Assembly: GCF_000688235.1 (NCBI RefSeq)
Contig: NZ_JHYO01000005.1
Span: forward strand, 62,001-126,000
Source: Terasakiella pusilla DSM 6293
Lineage (GTDB): Bacteria > Pseudomonadota > Alphaproteobacteria > Rhodospirillales > Terasakiellaceae
Length of the DNA stretch: 64,000 nucleotides
Reading direction: 5' to 3'
Shown here: positions 59,501-64,000 of the stretch, one piece after another
Layout of the letters: every line of letters begins with the position of its first letter
Position numbering within the stretch: the first letter of the stretch is position 1
Made by a program: the position numbers and the translations under genes
The notes under the pieces: generated by a model
Seen by the model: only the letters and a program-made list of their open reading frames with translations
The model's database searches: none
What the model was told of the DNA's origin: nothing

Positions 59501-62380
59501 GCGGGTATCAAAATCAATCGCCTGATCCAACTGGACCAATGCAGTGTCATATGCTGTTTCAACCGAACCAACAGCAAGAATAAGGGAGTCAACATACCCT
59601 TTCGCAGCCGCTTCCCCGGTCAAGTCAGCGGATGCTGCCGTGAGGGCGGCTTTAACCTGTTCAATCAAATTACCGACAGAAAGGGCATCATCCACCATTT
59701 GTTGAAGTTGAGTCTGGGTCGGATTATCAGCGGCATTTTCTTCATAAGCCGAAATACCGTCAATACTGTCAGACAAATTGGATAAGGCTGTTTTCAACTC
59801 GCCAAGTTTGCTATCCGCCGCATCCAGACTTGCCGGGGCAGTGCCAGTCAGTTTGTTTTGCGCCTGAGTTAAGCTCTCTTCAAGTGCATCGACGGTAAAC
59901 TCCATCATATCAATGAAGTTTTCGCTCGCGACTTCAATTTCATCAAGAGCATATTCCTGCACTTTATCCAGTGCGTTACCCGTGCGGGTCGTCAAAACAT
60001 CCAGCTTGGCCTCGGCCTTCGCCCATTCAATCATCGGCTGAAGGACATTCGCAGAAGCCGTTTGCAGATTACTGGTCGCAGTCGATAGATCGCCTTTTTC
60101 AGTAACATAATCAGTTTGGGTGCTTGCAACCGCCCCTTCGGAACCGTCGGTTTTATCCGCGTTATCCCCGTCAGCAAGGACGGTTTTATTATCTGTAACA
60201 CCGGAATCCCAGTCCGCGCCGTACAATTTCTGTTCGGTCTTGCCACTCATATAATCTTCTGCGGCAGCCCCTGAATTTGAGGTCGCCTTATAAGTGGACG
60301 TCGTTGTACCCAGCTTGTTCTGAGTTTCACTGTTTTGCGCTTCACCGCTTGCGATCGAGTCAGCAACACTCGCATCCACATTGCCGATCTGTGCGTTTTT
60401 ATAGGTTGAGAGAGCCGCATTTTTGAAATTGGTCAAAAGCTGCTCAAAATCCAAGCCGGATGTACGTGCGCTTGACGCATCCCCCGTCACTGTGTTCACG
60501 ATATCGCTGATAAGTGCGTTTTCAGCAGTACCCGTTACGCCGTCTGCATTTACAATAAAGCTAACCGCTTCATTCAGGACATCTTTAAAACCAGAAAGAA
60601 AGCCGGTATCATCGCGTTCTGTCTGAATATCAAGAATCTGACTTACGGCCTGACCAACAGCGGCCAGAACGCCATCCAAAAAGGTATCGACATCGCTCAG
60701 CGTAAACCCGTGAGCTGACAGATAGTTATTGACGAGAACATCATCGTCGGTCGCTGCATAATTTTGCAGCGCCAGATCAAGGTCATTGCCGCCGTCATTT
60801 GCCAGAATTGAAGCATGGTTCGCGACGATATCATTCATCATATCCGTGGCAGCCGAAATGATGGCATCAATGACCAAATCAATTTGTTCCGCTGCCTGTA
60901 AAGCGGCATCCGCCGCAGCCTGAATTTCTTGCGCGATACGAACCAGTTCATCACCTGTGATGCCTTCCCCTGTGGTGTACAGGGCTGCGTTTGCCAGCTC
61001 GGCCACCGCGCTTGCCGCCGCAGATAATGCCAAAGCTGACCCGAAGGCATCATACCCCGCATAGACAACATCAATAACCGCTGCAGTATCCGTCACGCCG
61101 ATCCCGGCGAGCTGGTTTGCCGCCGCATTTTCATCGGTTGCGTTTAGAACCTTATTTTCTGCGTCTGAGGCTGTGGTACTCGCGCTATTTGCTGTGGCTA
61201 AGGCCTGCTTTAAAATCGATTCAGCTTCTGCATATTGGTTCTCTTCCTCAACAGCAGCCCGCACACGATTCTCCTGCGCGTCTTCTATCTCGCTTTGAAG
61301 GCCTTTCAGGAAATTACTGATATCAAAGCTCGCCTTTTGCAGACCCTCACCAAGCGCGCTTAAAACATCGGTAAACTCCACACCCTCAGCAGAATCCTGA
61401 TCAACCTGATCTTGAGCTTGTTCATCGTTGTTTTGGTCAATTTTATCTTGGGCTTGCTTGGCAGCAGATGCAATCGCATCGGAAATCAATCCCGCTGCTG
61501 CCATAATCGCAACCGCAGCGCCACCTAACGCCGCCAGCGTTGCGGGATCAGCGATTGTAATCGGGGACAATCCGCCCGCGCTACTGGTCACCAACTGGTT
61601 TTCTTGGTTCAGGGTAATCACGTCGCCATTTGGCGCGGTGACAGAGATCTCCCCGACCTGACCATTACCTTCCCCAATCAGCGCGACGCTACCATCTTTC
61701 ACGATGCCGCCTGTCCCGCGAATACCGATTGTGGCAACCGGCGTGTTGATCTGCATTGCGTCCGGGTTTACCTTTGCAACCGCACCGGACACAAACGTCA
61801 TCGCCCCACTCAGCAGCGTCAGGCCAACCGCGCCATCGCTACCTGCTGGATCATAGACCATTTCATCCAGGATCATGCGACCATCTTCACCTAAAGCAAA
61901 GGTCGTATCATCCGCAAAAACAATACCGACAGCGCCATTGGCATCGGTCACCAGCTCATCACCCTGATAGACAGGATCGCCCGTTTGCAGCTCTACACGT
62001 GTACCATCGGCCCGGATCGCGGAGACCCCGCCTTGTGCGGTTTCGACCGTGCCAATGGGTTCGGGCGAGGTTAACTCACCTTGTTGGGCAATTTGTTGAG
62101 GGGCAATAGGGCCAGCGAGCTTCGCGATAATGTCAGCAGGCAAGATGACATTATCGGCAAAACCAACAGAGGGCGTTTTCTCGGCAGCAAAATAATTTTC
62201 AATCAGATGGGTTTGACCGTCAGCCGACTGAACGAGGAGATCTGGACCAGCCCGGTCAAACTGAACATTGGAAACCTTGAAATCCGGTGGCAACACAACC
62301 TCAGAGTTATCTTTGGTCCACACAAAATCTACAGTTCGCGCATCATCGGACTGCCCATTCCCACGATCAAAAAAATTCAT
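41582..62380 (-). CDS. Giant RTX surface protein, probable type I-secreted adhesin (6932 residues)
   Basis: One uninterrupted 20.8-kb frame. In residue order: a basic-poor N-terminal module (1-110), a FecR-like beta domain (about 112-262) and a hydrophobic stretch (280-300). About 2600 residues of alanine/glutamine/aspartate-rich helix follow, then cadherin/Ig-like repeats, a LamG-like domain, a short RTX motif, three more LamG-like domains, two cadherin-like repeats, two arrays of about 50-residue propeller-like repeats and several RTX nonapeptide blocks. The C-terminus is non-repetitive and has features of a type I secretion signal (DTFLFEHIGD then VADVITDF). No signal peptide is present and no cysteine was noticed. 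Calcium binding by the RTX blocks and surface adhesion are inferred. No cognate ABC exporter or TolC gene lies in the window. Confidence 0.9.
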   Translation of the reverse strand: MNFFDRGNGQSDDARTVDFVWTKDNSEVVLPPDFKVSNVQFDRAGPDLLVQSADGQTHLIENYFAAEKTPSVGFADNVILPADIIAKLAGPIAPQQIAQQGELTSPEPIGTVETAQGGVSAIRADGTRVELQTGDPVYQGDELVTDANGAVGIVFADDTTFALGEDGRMILDEMVYDPAGSDGAVGLTLLSGAMTFVSGAVAKVNPDAMQINTPVATIGIRGTGGIVKDGSVALIGEGNGQVGEISVTAPNGDVITLNQENQLVTSSAGGLSPITIADPATLAALGGAAVAIMAAAGLISDAIASAAKQAQDKIDQNNDEQAQDQVDQDSAEGVEFTDVLSALGEGLQKASFDISNFLKGLQSEIEDAQENRVRAAVEEENQYAEAESILKQALATANSASTTASDAENKVLNATDENAAANQLAGIGVTDTAAVIDVVYAGYDAFGSALALSAAASAVAELANAALYTTGEGITGDELVRIAQEIQAAADAALQAAEQIDLVIDAIISAATDMMNDIVANHASILANDGGNDLDLALQNYAATDDDVLVNNYLSAHGFTLSDVDTFLDGVLAAVGQAVSQILDIQTERDDTGFLSGFKDVLNEAVSFIVNADGVTGTAENALISDIVNTVTGDASSARTSGLDFEQLLTNFKNAALSTYKNAQIGNVDASVADSIASGEAQNSETQNKLGTTTSTYKATSNSGAAAEDYMSGKTEQKLYGADWDSGVTDNKTVLADGDNADKTDGSEGAVASTQTDYVTEKGDLSTATSNLQTASANVLQPMIEWAKAEAKLDVLTTRTGNALDKVQEYALDEIEVASENFIDMMEFTVDALEESLTQAQNKLTGTAPASLDAADSKLGELKTALSNLSDSIDGISAYEENAADNPTQTQLQQMVDDALSVGNLIEQVKAALTAASADLTGEAAAKGYVDSLILAVGSVETAYDTALVQLDQAIDFDTRGADDLSVGDSATILTASVGEINEAIAAINTAMNDVASAIQSLSDRHPSDTVLAQNAQDVSTQADNAKSLNDFAKSLTDLWEDAFNTANGERETAKTDFTTKETAYNNALDAEEAARVALVGDNATTGALKEFQNASSAKYQADKDFAYDNAYLDAGRAVAEQRAENFVKTEETKVDEALTKALAAIEAAKAASTAAKAASTDSSNDPAVTAQAQIDAAAARDDALAAVSDAQAAIARVKEMRDDPSAFNNLGKASPADIAERYTALESKFAALKSIAAVNGQTYTEIDGTTQTFGSDGTVEKYVKAVDAYDTLADLRAGGANSTDITNAETDATNAETQVASAEVADAFERATASENEAISAVKTASTNSDTADETNAAAQTLDGNNVEIVPENIQSQVQNIVDQIAAERLTLQGHKDAATNAKNSIDLGTSTPTEANSAAVSADTAADQAQTVADNIVSLSKQASNILVAWAVAEVSRQLALAQAAEAAAASANATLETAYDQINTNYSTQNVTQGAVDDVTGHVGTTIRPQAAIVEAESAKAKAAYEAADAALEIARKGSGDYNDFAVDLQKAAEEVGDAREASSTAENTSESAQANLATAELRQTYMETLLQARQDREQAEADAQAAADQAAQDTQNALDQQETDQANADEKAAQLASDQAEIAQQKAALADQYAQAAEQAAIRADAVEADAQYKLAREAAQDAQAAANSAAELAAGHGSAALNHATAASASAAEAEASLAVALSAKENASSSASAADKWRSGAAATAVDDANDDVDAVSGANGLVARANLNAQNAINAVNEAKFGNGTDKPGAIQLQVDAAAAKAAWDSKTQSEASSVDRLVNEMAKEGIVNAGTNNAYTTAEIAALDSAGLDGLDLTAAGAKEIVLRIWVNALKSAMTATENAEAAYDTAQEAMNDALLELTIAENEAVAALKAAVNAAAQVADLVATAAAADSTQTLGRLAADLQAESSADDALETTKSAQAALDSDASDTDATDIIDAQGEILSNLATVTSGTVTQGDVTAATNAYNAASAALAKALIAKNQADAAVAKLQDIDGAGPGTMSAIEQFYVDVSGLPGTPSIGTLDNYDVNVHDWVYVDGTTHVIHVDSISKYQSVKSNIELAEKQAQQIAKTYDVLETKVSTAEQNLQSVLDAKREADLIANNDLQNVKDDYPEAVERAEASTEKSVDSAYAAVKSTKSALDGVIDLVEGSSVDGSNVVTVSGDGALGTTLTTDLQQLVATLDAAAQLSTAVDGWSTNDNDPTNPSDAAIQDVLSDIGNVINALDTTIQNLTDLLADLTDGTYADDAAILALDAAQHARNAMAEAQSATTNLQTFRGNQADLNAATTVEDALAELEPANAAAADAKTAAQEAGQAADSASKVADIQETQSQESADAASQAARQADYDAVILARDNAANVSTDARDDANAAKAAYDNAVADLTTATTQAGNAQTAATFSGGAISDQEVKEQIDEANSAAQRALGSDTNNADSLNLTNEVAKTKAAWLAASNAADSAESAYSKIQAAAVNAKTALDGGQSVSQYRQTAETNYKTLTDKNKLADTERQNAEKAETDAQTAADRVEAQSQTAVDNRAVYNVSDSVANLSENAEDQVDAAQAALTNLKTARTNTLAQAEIVATNAESAATKAANVIDEAGASALDVSGELGAAQTAQGQVATYAQSAKSNLDTLKAAYDQAVSDRDDAQTIVDNAGSTANDFAKEELALAKAAVSDLYALLQEATKINEEAQSALQQANESVDTIAEIGGTLADVQAKGADTKAQVIAAYEAQADASAQTAQQLATRAQELSDEVSSGGQGLYHDAKTLAAQVDANIQSWLDDTGLQNALQTDLGATAYNDLIASVQALQDKVDNTANNLNAQLDDALSEIPGALSAAINAAQQAQVLAGLTHTEIADARTTAQAAADQAKLAENNKESIEGKRSLIQGLYDSVQAIETDFSNYKAEAEQQIDLNTAEALALATPEAYDDTITGVQEDGSEVIDVFAANGGQADGRDDGGAIQLENVSDPDHGTLKILKAGDVGYDPAKPWLMRYTPDPDFSGNDSFTYTITNGNGKFASATVSVTVDPTNDIPVAISDKASIANESSPVDVRVLLNDEDVDGDTVAIHSVIGDGNAGTAETDGSVEVYELDSNGNSTGKVLGTANWAAGSSLVRFTPAAGAFDYLAAGETESFTFKYVITDGTAQSTPADITITVTGENDAPTIEYSSPLNAGFVEDGGPVTVFNAATLNTYDVDGDTIESVVVQVNGFTPDDILTFTAQGGITGTYDSATGQLILSDSGSSATNADFNAVMKSIAFNNSSDSPDTSNRVITMKVNDGTLFSTEISETVSVQGVNDAPVVNDPATEPDLTTIQEDHIFNDGTSVSDLLAQLDISDAEGDAIGIALTSTPEIDGYWQYSTDNGGFWTSLPALNDSTAHLLAGTDLVRFVPYQDFHGQVSLQFRLWDGTAGSAGSSYDATTNGADTAFSAQVVTANLAVSSVNDAPELSYQAPMGVFYVENGAPATVFDNTYFDIIDADGETITSATVKISGHTPDDLLSFTPQNGITGTYNSLTGELILTDSGTAATNADFTAVIKSIQYSSSSEHQTGLLEISVQATDGALLSNVVSESVIFQNVNDAPVVNDPAVQPNLNTIVEDDVSNMGTSVADLLAQLDVSDAEGDSLGIAIVDTPNANGIWEYSIDGGSSWTDMSGRTATDAKLLDQSGLVRFVPNPDYDGQPSMQFRLWDGTSGTHGQLGDASVAGGTSAFSSDILTANLTITPENDAAVINGANTAQSFTEDGGAIGVFDPALDVIDPDGDVIASATIVINGFTPNDDLTFTPQNGVTGIYNPLTGTLVLSDSGTSATNADFAAVIRSVQFNNTSDTPDTTPRTLELVVNDGLVDSIPLAVSVNITATNDLPVFDGTPLDGVAQDSASNTITEAELLVGMTDAENDVLSVSSVIVLTPGSHTVTDMGGGVWELTPENGFTGNLQLQYTVSDGTGTTMVTRDVPVSSAPTDIMIDNMTVDENADGAIVGNLSAVDPDAGDTHTFTTTDPFFEIVNGNQLKLKDGFALDHESSEGTYDVDVVATDSDGLTFAKTIFLSVTDQNDPVEIDNQSFSRMNMDFKYLEADLVQSTAGPVTFEVVFEMESGSQAAQTLFTNGTVGTNGYSLVIQDNLGFKPELVIEGVGTLVFDQVEISSYTPTHIAVSYDGTTWSAYVDGQPVVLDGSGSGIDATAAPIVPTGATVMGAGDGLILDEVRVWDSARTEAEINGTLKQPLTGNEPNLVGLWGFEGNETSLVFDKATGDGAQDGVLHSSSNDMIVSSYTSDYSAGAYGDVIRFVSDGARANTENKLDFIQLHDPEMSFSDVTMTITVTNGTLTFDEGLASLTSVTGNGTSSLTIAGDYESISTGVFGGDLHFLATGPGQTAGQLTITVDDNHPTDPQTSSKTFEYSVDTYPDATITGTTQVDIMIGDKGDDTFTGAQGMDTLTGGQGQDVFVLSTQNDSYYISAGDNQIDHMMDFTDGEDTLRLDGADGYAYGEISFGDFADMDAAITAMSADPSADRIYFFTVAGDGYIHVKGAGTGTQDFNTTTVKFVGMTDPISLSSFESGVTPVNYAPQVLGVSTSAVGVDFDGASSFIDAGRGMADNLQLVDDMTIETWLKLDSFTNTPTLMSFSGDTEAAADNTVYRLYVDATGDLHYMHEYGAGTDVDLSFDTNLPLNEWHHISMVRNHDGAGTSTVEVFIDGVSVGVQTYDGGSEAPAPASNATLRLGGLAENTDILDGSVADVRIWSEARTEQQVKDNYNRALDEPATEMTLQANWTFKDAIGEQEFVGDLSGNGNDLRVFDSLTFDGVDDYATLSDAQNISEHAASTWVRTDAGGTILYGTNGTDQEFSLAVNASGQLVVNVQGASTLMHYETTGYNLSDDRWHNIGYSVTMAGMLMLFIDGAEVPVGSITKVNDDMLTDFGLVTSEIGFGRSVAGADNYDGELSEVALYNQPLGAGDFATIYAQGVDGVSADTLGYWMMSDGEGAVITNDLYNAVLGDATIHNMTPGAETWNLNTPRLNVYADASLDLEAGAGINVGSITPSTGKFTISAWINPEDLYLTDQTIFSLGGTDVVLKLTSNGMIEFSLDNGVHVVSTEYWGSDGEWQNISVTYDPTTGMATIYFDGDEARSEYIGHYDTAMMTLAGNIGAGFDGDVGEVQFWNAALTHQQINDKVMGDVDPALEPDLEAYWQMNEASGSSVVDQTGNGHDGTLSSGYSWNPALPKLISNTLNLDEDTTAYSSLIANDLEGDTVSYALQGVPMYGSVELNPDGSFVFTPDENVFGADSFIVRVSDNQGNFVDHTVNVMVHEKNEDPYAGYDELEATQGESFLIDEAVLLGNDYDQDMDVLDIVSIQGAENGSLVDNGDGTWTYMSNAGFTGYEYLTYTVTDGNGGQDTGHVELKVKDNPEQLVNSTLAGDQAEPSIAALNDGGWITVWQDATTTDIYAQRYNFDGSRYGTEFKVNDDVGFGTGVQGLPSVTGLSDGGYVISWANGATATNPGTVIKQYDYMDMVVKGATVINAYSDQGAPQVIALNDGGYAVIDSEGASNGDVSLKTYSSIGVENINIAQVNGTAAGAQYQADIAEGTDGSLFVVYRDDQNINSYGQIYSSAGTLLQPDFQLGTTGVQNPKVAGLLDGNFAVVWQDVGSNGTDIYVRLFDPTNVPGAAAAVQVNTGDVGEQINPQITALSNGNFVVVWEGPDNLGDVFARIFNASGAPIGPEFTVHETIANAQSFAGVTGLSDGSFLVTWTSDNGTDTDIYQKRFNPDGSIYGEFNTITGTTGVDTLNGTDGYDVINGFDGDDLIMSSIGQDTIDGGSGYDTIDYSASTQGVTVDLMMGMGDKGTDGYDSLMNIEAVHGSNFGDTVVGDYQDNFINGDGGDDTLFGGDGQDTLLGGAGNDDLYGDSGNDDLQGADGDDLIFGGLGADTITTGTGLDLIKYIDSNESNITDMDVITDFTSGSDIIHLQNGGHLSIHGDMGDLSVHGTLTDMIAYIEAAPTVATGVLVIFNDGVDTYLYAKVSAPEDSYNGFLVQVTGLTTLVAGDFNLTGDGSAEITLTGSAGADTLVGTASEEVLLGLDGDDTLIGDLGDDVLIGGQGTDVAVFANDPSAYKIGLEGAAVTVDDIASPAPSSDGKDMLIGVENMFFEVGGTVANQRTFTLSGLSEELVNDIQTGFQTTPDVAVLREGGYVIVYEGLNGSSDSAVYFRIYDETGAPGPEIELISNATYQTGSTRVASMEDGGFVVTWVEGTGANGNDVFVGVYDEFGSPVANYPGPVNVGVINQAAEQHNITVAGLNDGGFVVTWTEDLDIKGRRFFYDGSDSGEFIVANSTDDEDGSEVVALDNGGFAVIWQSDDYTDVAYKMTIYDNTNTPVASNIVVEAQSIHDLSSRDITVLANGNILVVGVAEKTGDGNEDAVASIYDASGNVVVSSIVLNAMDSDPEMAVTTAALSNGNFVAVWRAVGTDTDQGGLFAQIYDPSGVAIFTDSFLVNSIVEGDQGSARVEATEDGFVVVWSGDDSDGLGIYKQEFNNDGTLSGGVTITGTADSDYLMGGDGTQVFVGQGGGDTFLGGVGDDTFVGAVGDDEYNGEDGVDLVDYSALTEGVNVDLLGNAATTATSGNDTLFAIEAVVGTDYDDNLIGDVADNTLVGGLGNDTLDGGAGNDTLLIGAGDDTAFGGAGDDTFVMDGGSNVIDGGTELDWITFDVDMGTEGITLDLSLTGNGFIDGTGDQTINTDFGVLDIANVENVEATIFDDTVTGDSANNTIYGLEGDDVIAGGAGNDVLVGGADADYLTGGLGADTFLFEHIGDVWSSSTDTNVADVITDFETTIDSLTFYKDGFDNLFNLADGPLAAINFETHSTAPVDGNIANAGPTFIFVDDGVTDANYTALYYDADGSGTDYQSTKIAEFSDDAVITKDDIILTSG
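41990..42750 (-). repeat. C-terminal RTX nonapeptide blocks of the giant protein
   Basis: Glycine/aspartate repeats of the GGxGxDxxx type, for example GGLGNDTLDGGAGNDTL, occur in at least three clusters here separated by beta-rich linkers. They bind calcium in known RTX proteins and fold after secretion. Confidence 0.85.
42770..43870 (-). repeat. Second propeller-like repeat array of the giant protein
   Basis: About seven degenerate 50-residue units with the pattern L-x-D/N-G-G-F-V-V-x-W followed by D-x-D-x-Y-x-x-x-F. They probably form a beta-propeller or beta-sheet stack. Confidence 0.7.
44030..45020 (-). repeat. Middle RTX blocks of the giant protein
   Basis: Two RTX clusters: one at about 44530-45020 (GGDGQDTLLGGAGNDDLYGD) and a shorter one at about 44030-44200 (GSAGADTLVG, GLDGDDTLIGD). 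They are separated by a non-repetitive stretch. Confidence 0.8.
45040..46130 (-). repeat. First propeller-like repeat array of the giant protein
   Basis: About seven units of the same type as at 42770-43870 (for example SNGNFVVVWEGPDNLGDVF). The two arrays probably arose by duplication. Confidence 0.7.
46780..48620 (-). other. Three tandem LamG-like (concanavalin-type) domains in the giant protein
   Basis: Each domain has the pattern x-F-D-G-x-x-D-Y/F, then W-L/I-x-x-D/P, then a Y-D-G-E/S or D-G-D-V-A/G-E segment (DGSVADVRIWSEARTEQQ is typical). LamG folds bind carbohydrates or proteins, consistent with adhesion. A fourth member lies at about 49560-50160. Confidence 0.75.
50745..52850 (-). 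repeat. Alternating B-A-B-A-B cadherin/Ig-like repeats
   Basis: Two repeat types of roughly 130-145 residues alternate. Type B has FVEDGG, GFTPDD-LTF and DSGTSATNADF; type A has NDAPVVNDPA, LLAQLDISDAEGD and QFRLWDG. The units are similar but not identical, so they are old duplications with later divergence. Confidence 0.8.
53560..61480 (-). other. Very long alanine-rich coiled-coil stalk region
   Basis: About 2640 residues dominated by Ala, Asp, Gln, Glu, Asn, Ser and Thr, with frequent AxxA and heptad-like patterns and almost no aromatic or glycine residues. It reads as continuous alpha-helix, unlike the beta-rich repeats of most RTX adhesins. It could form a rod hundreds of nanometres long if extended. 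Confidence 0.75.
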
Positions 62381-62819
62381 CAGTTTGCCTGCCTAAATAA
62401 AGTTTCCCCATGCCCCTCAAAAGCATGAATTATGCATATTTATAATTGATAGAATTTTATCAAATTTCTCGAAAAGACAGAAACAAACTCTCAAATAAAA
62501 ATCACAATTGTTGGATAGCGCCTCTTGCTCATAAAGAAACACAGCTAACCATTTGTTTTATTTGTATTAAAAATCTAATTTAAGCAAAGACTCTTACCTT
62601 CAGTTTCAATCAAAGCGACAACCCCAAGCGGAAGCAAGTCACTTAAAGGATCAAAAACTTGCGAATCCTTACAGCAAAAGAGCGTCTTCTGATTCGCATC
62701 AAAAAAACACTCCTTACGATAAAAACTCACCCAAAGGTATAGGTAAAAACACATAGAGAGACCGTTATCTCCCCGTCCAAAAAAGGGGTATTCTCCGGCA
62801 GAAAACACGCGTATTACGA
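62381..62819. other. Intergenic region between sdaA and the giant gene
   Basis: About 440 AT-rich bases hold no convincing gene. Notable is the inverted repeat TTGATA-N6-TATCAA at 62446-62463, 66 bp before the giant-gene start, which may be an operator. A weak CCCC/GGGG hairpin near 62780 lies just after sdaA but lacks a T-run. Confidence 0.6.
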
Positions 62820-64000
62820 TTAACAGGCGACAATATTGACGGCCAAACCGCCTTGAGAGGTTTCTTTATATTTGCTCTGCATATCCAGACCTGTTTGCCT
62901 CATGGTTTCAATCACTTTATCCAGTGACACCAGATGAGTCCCATCCCCACGCAAAGCCAAACGTGAGGCGTTGATCGCTTTCATCGCTCCCATCGCGTTG
63001 CGTTCAATACAGGGGATTTGCACCAATCCGCCGACAGGATCGCAGGTCAAACCGAGGTTATGTTCCATCCCAATTTCAGCAGCGTTCTCCACCTGCTCGT
63101 TGGTCCCACCAAGAGCCGCCACCAGTGCCCCAGCCGCCATTGAACAAGCAACCCCGACTTCGCCTTGACAACCAACTTCTGCACCAGAGATTGACGCACG
63201 TTTTTTGTAAAGAACCCCGATCGCACCAGCCGTCAGCAAAAAGGTTTCAATCCCTTGCTGGTTGGCAGCCGGACAAAACCGTTCATAGTACCTTAAAACA
63301 GCAGGAATAATACCTGCCGCCCCATTTGTCGGCGCGGTTACGACCCGTCCGCCAGAGGCGTTTTCCTCATTGACGGCCAACGCATAAAGATTAACCCAAT
63401 CCATAACGGTCAACGGGTCCTTCAAACCGGCTTCAGGACGTTCTGTCAATTCTCGATACATGTCACGCGCGCGGCGTTTTACTTTGAAGGCCCCGGGGAG
63501 ATACCCTTCCTGCTCCATTCCACGTTTTATACAATCGGTCATGGCTTGATGAATGCGCCCCAGAAATTCCTTGGTTTCTTCTTCCGGTCGCCAAGCTTTT
63601 TCATTTTCCAGCATAATTTCAGCAATACTCAAACCTTCTCGCTTGCCAATCTCCAACAATTCGTCACCAGACGTAAAGGGATACGGGAGAACAAGGTTAT
63701 CCTTACTGTATTCAATGTGATTATGCTCCCCCTTGGACACGATAAAGCCACCGCCGACAGAATAGTATTCCTGCTGATGGATCATTTGCCCCAAGGCATT
63801 AAAGGCCGCAATACGCATGGCATTGGGATGTTCCGGCAAGACCTCGTCATAATTAAAGATCAGACTGTCATCTTCAAAAAAAGCAATATCGTGCTGCCCC
63901 GCCAACACTATGCGGTTATTGCTGCGAATTCTGTTTAAAATATCGGGGACTTCATCTGGATTGACGCTCCGTGGGCGCTGCCCGCTCAATCCTAATAAAA
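62820..64000 (-). CDS. sdaA: L-serine ammonia-lyase (single-chain SdaA), N-terminus beyond window
   Basis: Iron-sulfur L-serine dehydratase converts L-serine to pyruvate and ammonia. The frame continues through the right edge; a start inside the window would omit the first 60 or so residues of the family. Visible motifs are [51 protein letters not shown] and CIERNA; the last three supply cluster cysteines. The C-terminus ends normally. Its stop is followed by the spacer before the giant gene. Confidence 0.95.
   Translation of the reverse strand, partial: LLGLSGQRPRSVNPDEVPDILNRIRSNNRIVLAGQHDIAFFEDDSLIFNYDEVLPEHPNAMRIAAFNALGQMIHQQEYYSVGGGFIVSKGEHNHIEYSKDNLVLPYPFTSGDELLEIGKREGLSIAEIMLENEKAWRPEEETKEFLGRIHQAMTDCIKRGMEQEGYLPGAFKVKRRARDMYRELTERPEAGLKDPLTVMDWVNLYALAVNEENASGGRVVTAPTNGAAGIIPAVLRYYERFCPAANQQGIETFLLTAGAIGVLYKKRASISGAEVGCQGEVGVACSMAAGALVAALGGTNEQVENAAEIGMEHNLGLTCDPVGGLVQIPCIERNAMGAMKAINASRLALRGDGTHLVSLDKVIETMRQTGLDMQSKYKETSQGGLAVNIVAC

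Noticed and set aside
41582-62380. Giant gene as several fused or frameshifted genes
   Set aside because: The frame is open throughout and domain transitions are smooth, so one protein is the simplest reading, subject to assembly accuracy.
62446-62463. FNR-type site before the giant gene
   Set aside because: The half-sites TTGAT and ATCAA are eight bases apart instead of four, so it is not an FNR site.
62575-62808. A 77-codon minus-strand frame between sdaA and the giant gene
   Set aside because: Unusual composition rich in Phe, Tyr and Cys, no recognised family and AT-rich spacer context; more likely a chance frame.

Overview
The window looks like chromosomal DNA of an alphaproteobacterium, probably a Rhodospirillales-type marine or aquatic heterotroph. 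The reasons are the CtaB/CtaG/CtaA-assembled aa3 oxidase operon with DUF983 and DUF2189 partners, the alphaproteobacterial style of BioC/BioF/MnmC/RimO/ThiI, a chemosensory cluster of the non-flagellar type, and middling GC (judged by eye). The taxonomic placement is an inference. No rRNA, tRNA, CRISPR, insertion sequence or prophage was seen. Genes are packed tightly: many same-strand neighbours share ATGA/GTGA/TAATG junctions, and several convergent pairs abut or overlap with no room for a terminator.

Layout, left to right. (1) 1-3764, minus strand: a translationally coupled biotin operon (YbfF-like hydrolase, bioF, BioH-like hydrolase, bioC, bioD; bioD runs off the left edge). (2) 3849-9215: hisI, an unassigned gene coupled to mnmC, and a two-domain acyltransferase-hydrolase fusion. 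(3) 9208-18482, minus strand: a long respiratory gene block. In transcription order it holds a DUF2189 membrane protein, ctaA (haem A synthase), DUF420, a divergent NO-reductase-like haem-copper subunit I and its small CuA partner. After an internal promoter come ctaB, coxB, coxA, ctaG, coxC, DUF983 and a 33-residue membrane peptide. (4) 18655-20776: signalling genes, including a stand-alone HPt, a receiver, an ODP-like diiron beta-lactamase-fold protein and a soluble protein with an MCP-like hairpin. (5) 20956-34087: a complete chemosensory cluster (cheY, cheA, cheW, a large double-PAS receptor, cheR, cheD, cheB, a CheZ-like phosphatase). It is interleaved with a partner-switch set (STAS protein, receiver-PP2C phosphatase, pseudo-receiver-HATPase kinase), but no sigma factor is present. 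(6) 34155-36173: a Cache-sensor histidine kinase and NarL-type regulator. Their promoter carries a perfect 7-2-7 palindrome, and the adjoining gap appears to encode a structured small RNA ending in a strong terminator. (7) 36531-41517: an alpha/beta-hydrolase lacking its serine, a 72-residue protein, a fumarylacetoacetate-hydrolase family enzyme, rimO and thiI. (8) 41582-62380, minus strand: one 6932-residue gene for a type-I-secreted RTX surface protein. It has a FecR-like N-terminal module, about 2600 residues of alanine-rich helix, Ig/cadherin-like repeats, four LamG-like domains, two WD/kelch-like repeat arrays and several RTX blocks. (9) 62820 to the right edge: sdaA, lacking its N-terminus because of the window boundary.

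Taken together, the centre of the window couples respiration (aa3 oxidase, a candidate NO-reducing enzyme) with possible oxygen/redox sensing (ODP-like protein and MCP-like partner) and a chemosensory system that probably drives a partner-switching output rather than, or as well as, flagella. The most interesting candidates are the ODP/MCP-like pair, the NO-reductase-like enzyme inside the cox block, the hybrid chemotaxis/partner-switch cluster, the small RNA with its NarL-type operator, and the giant surface protein.
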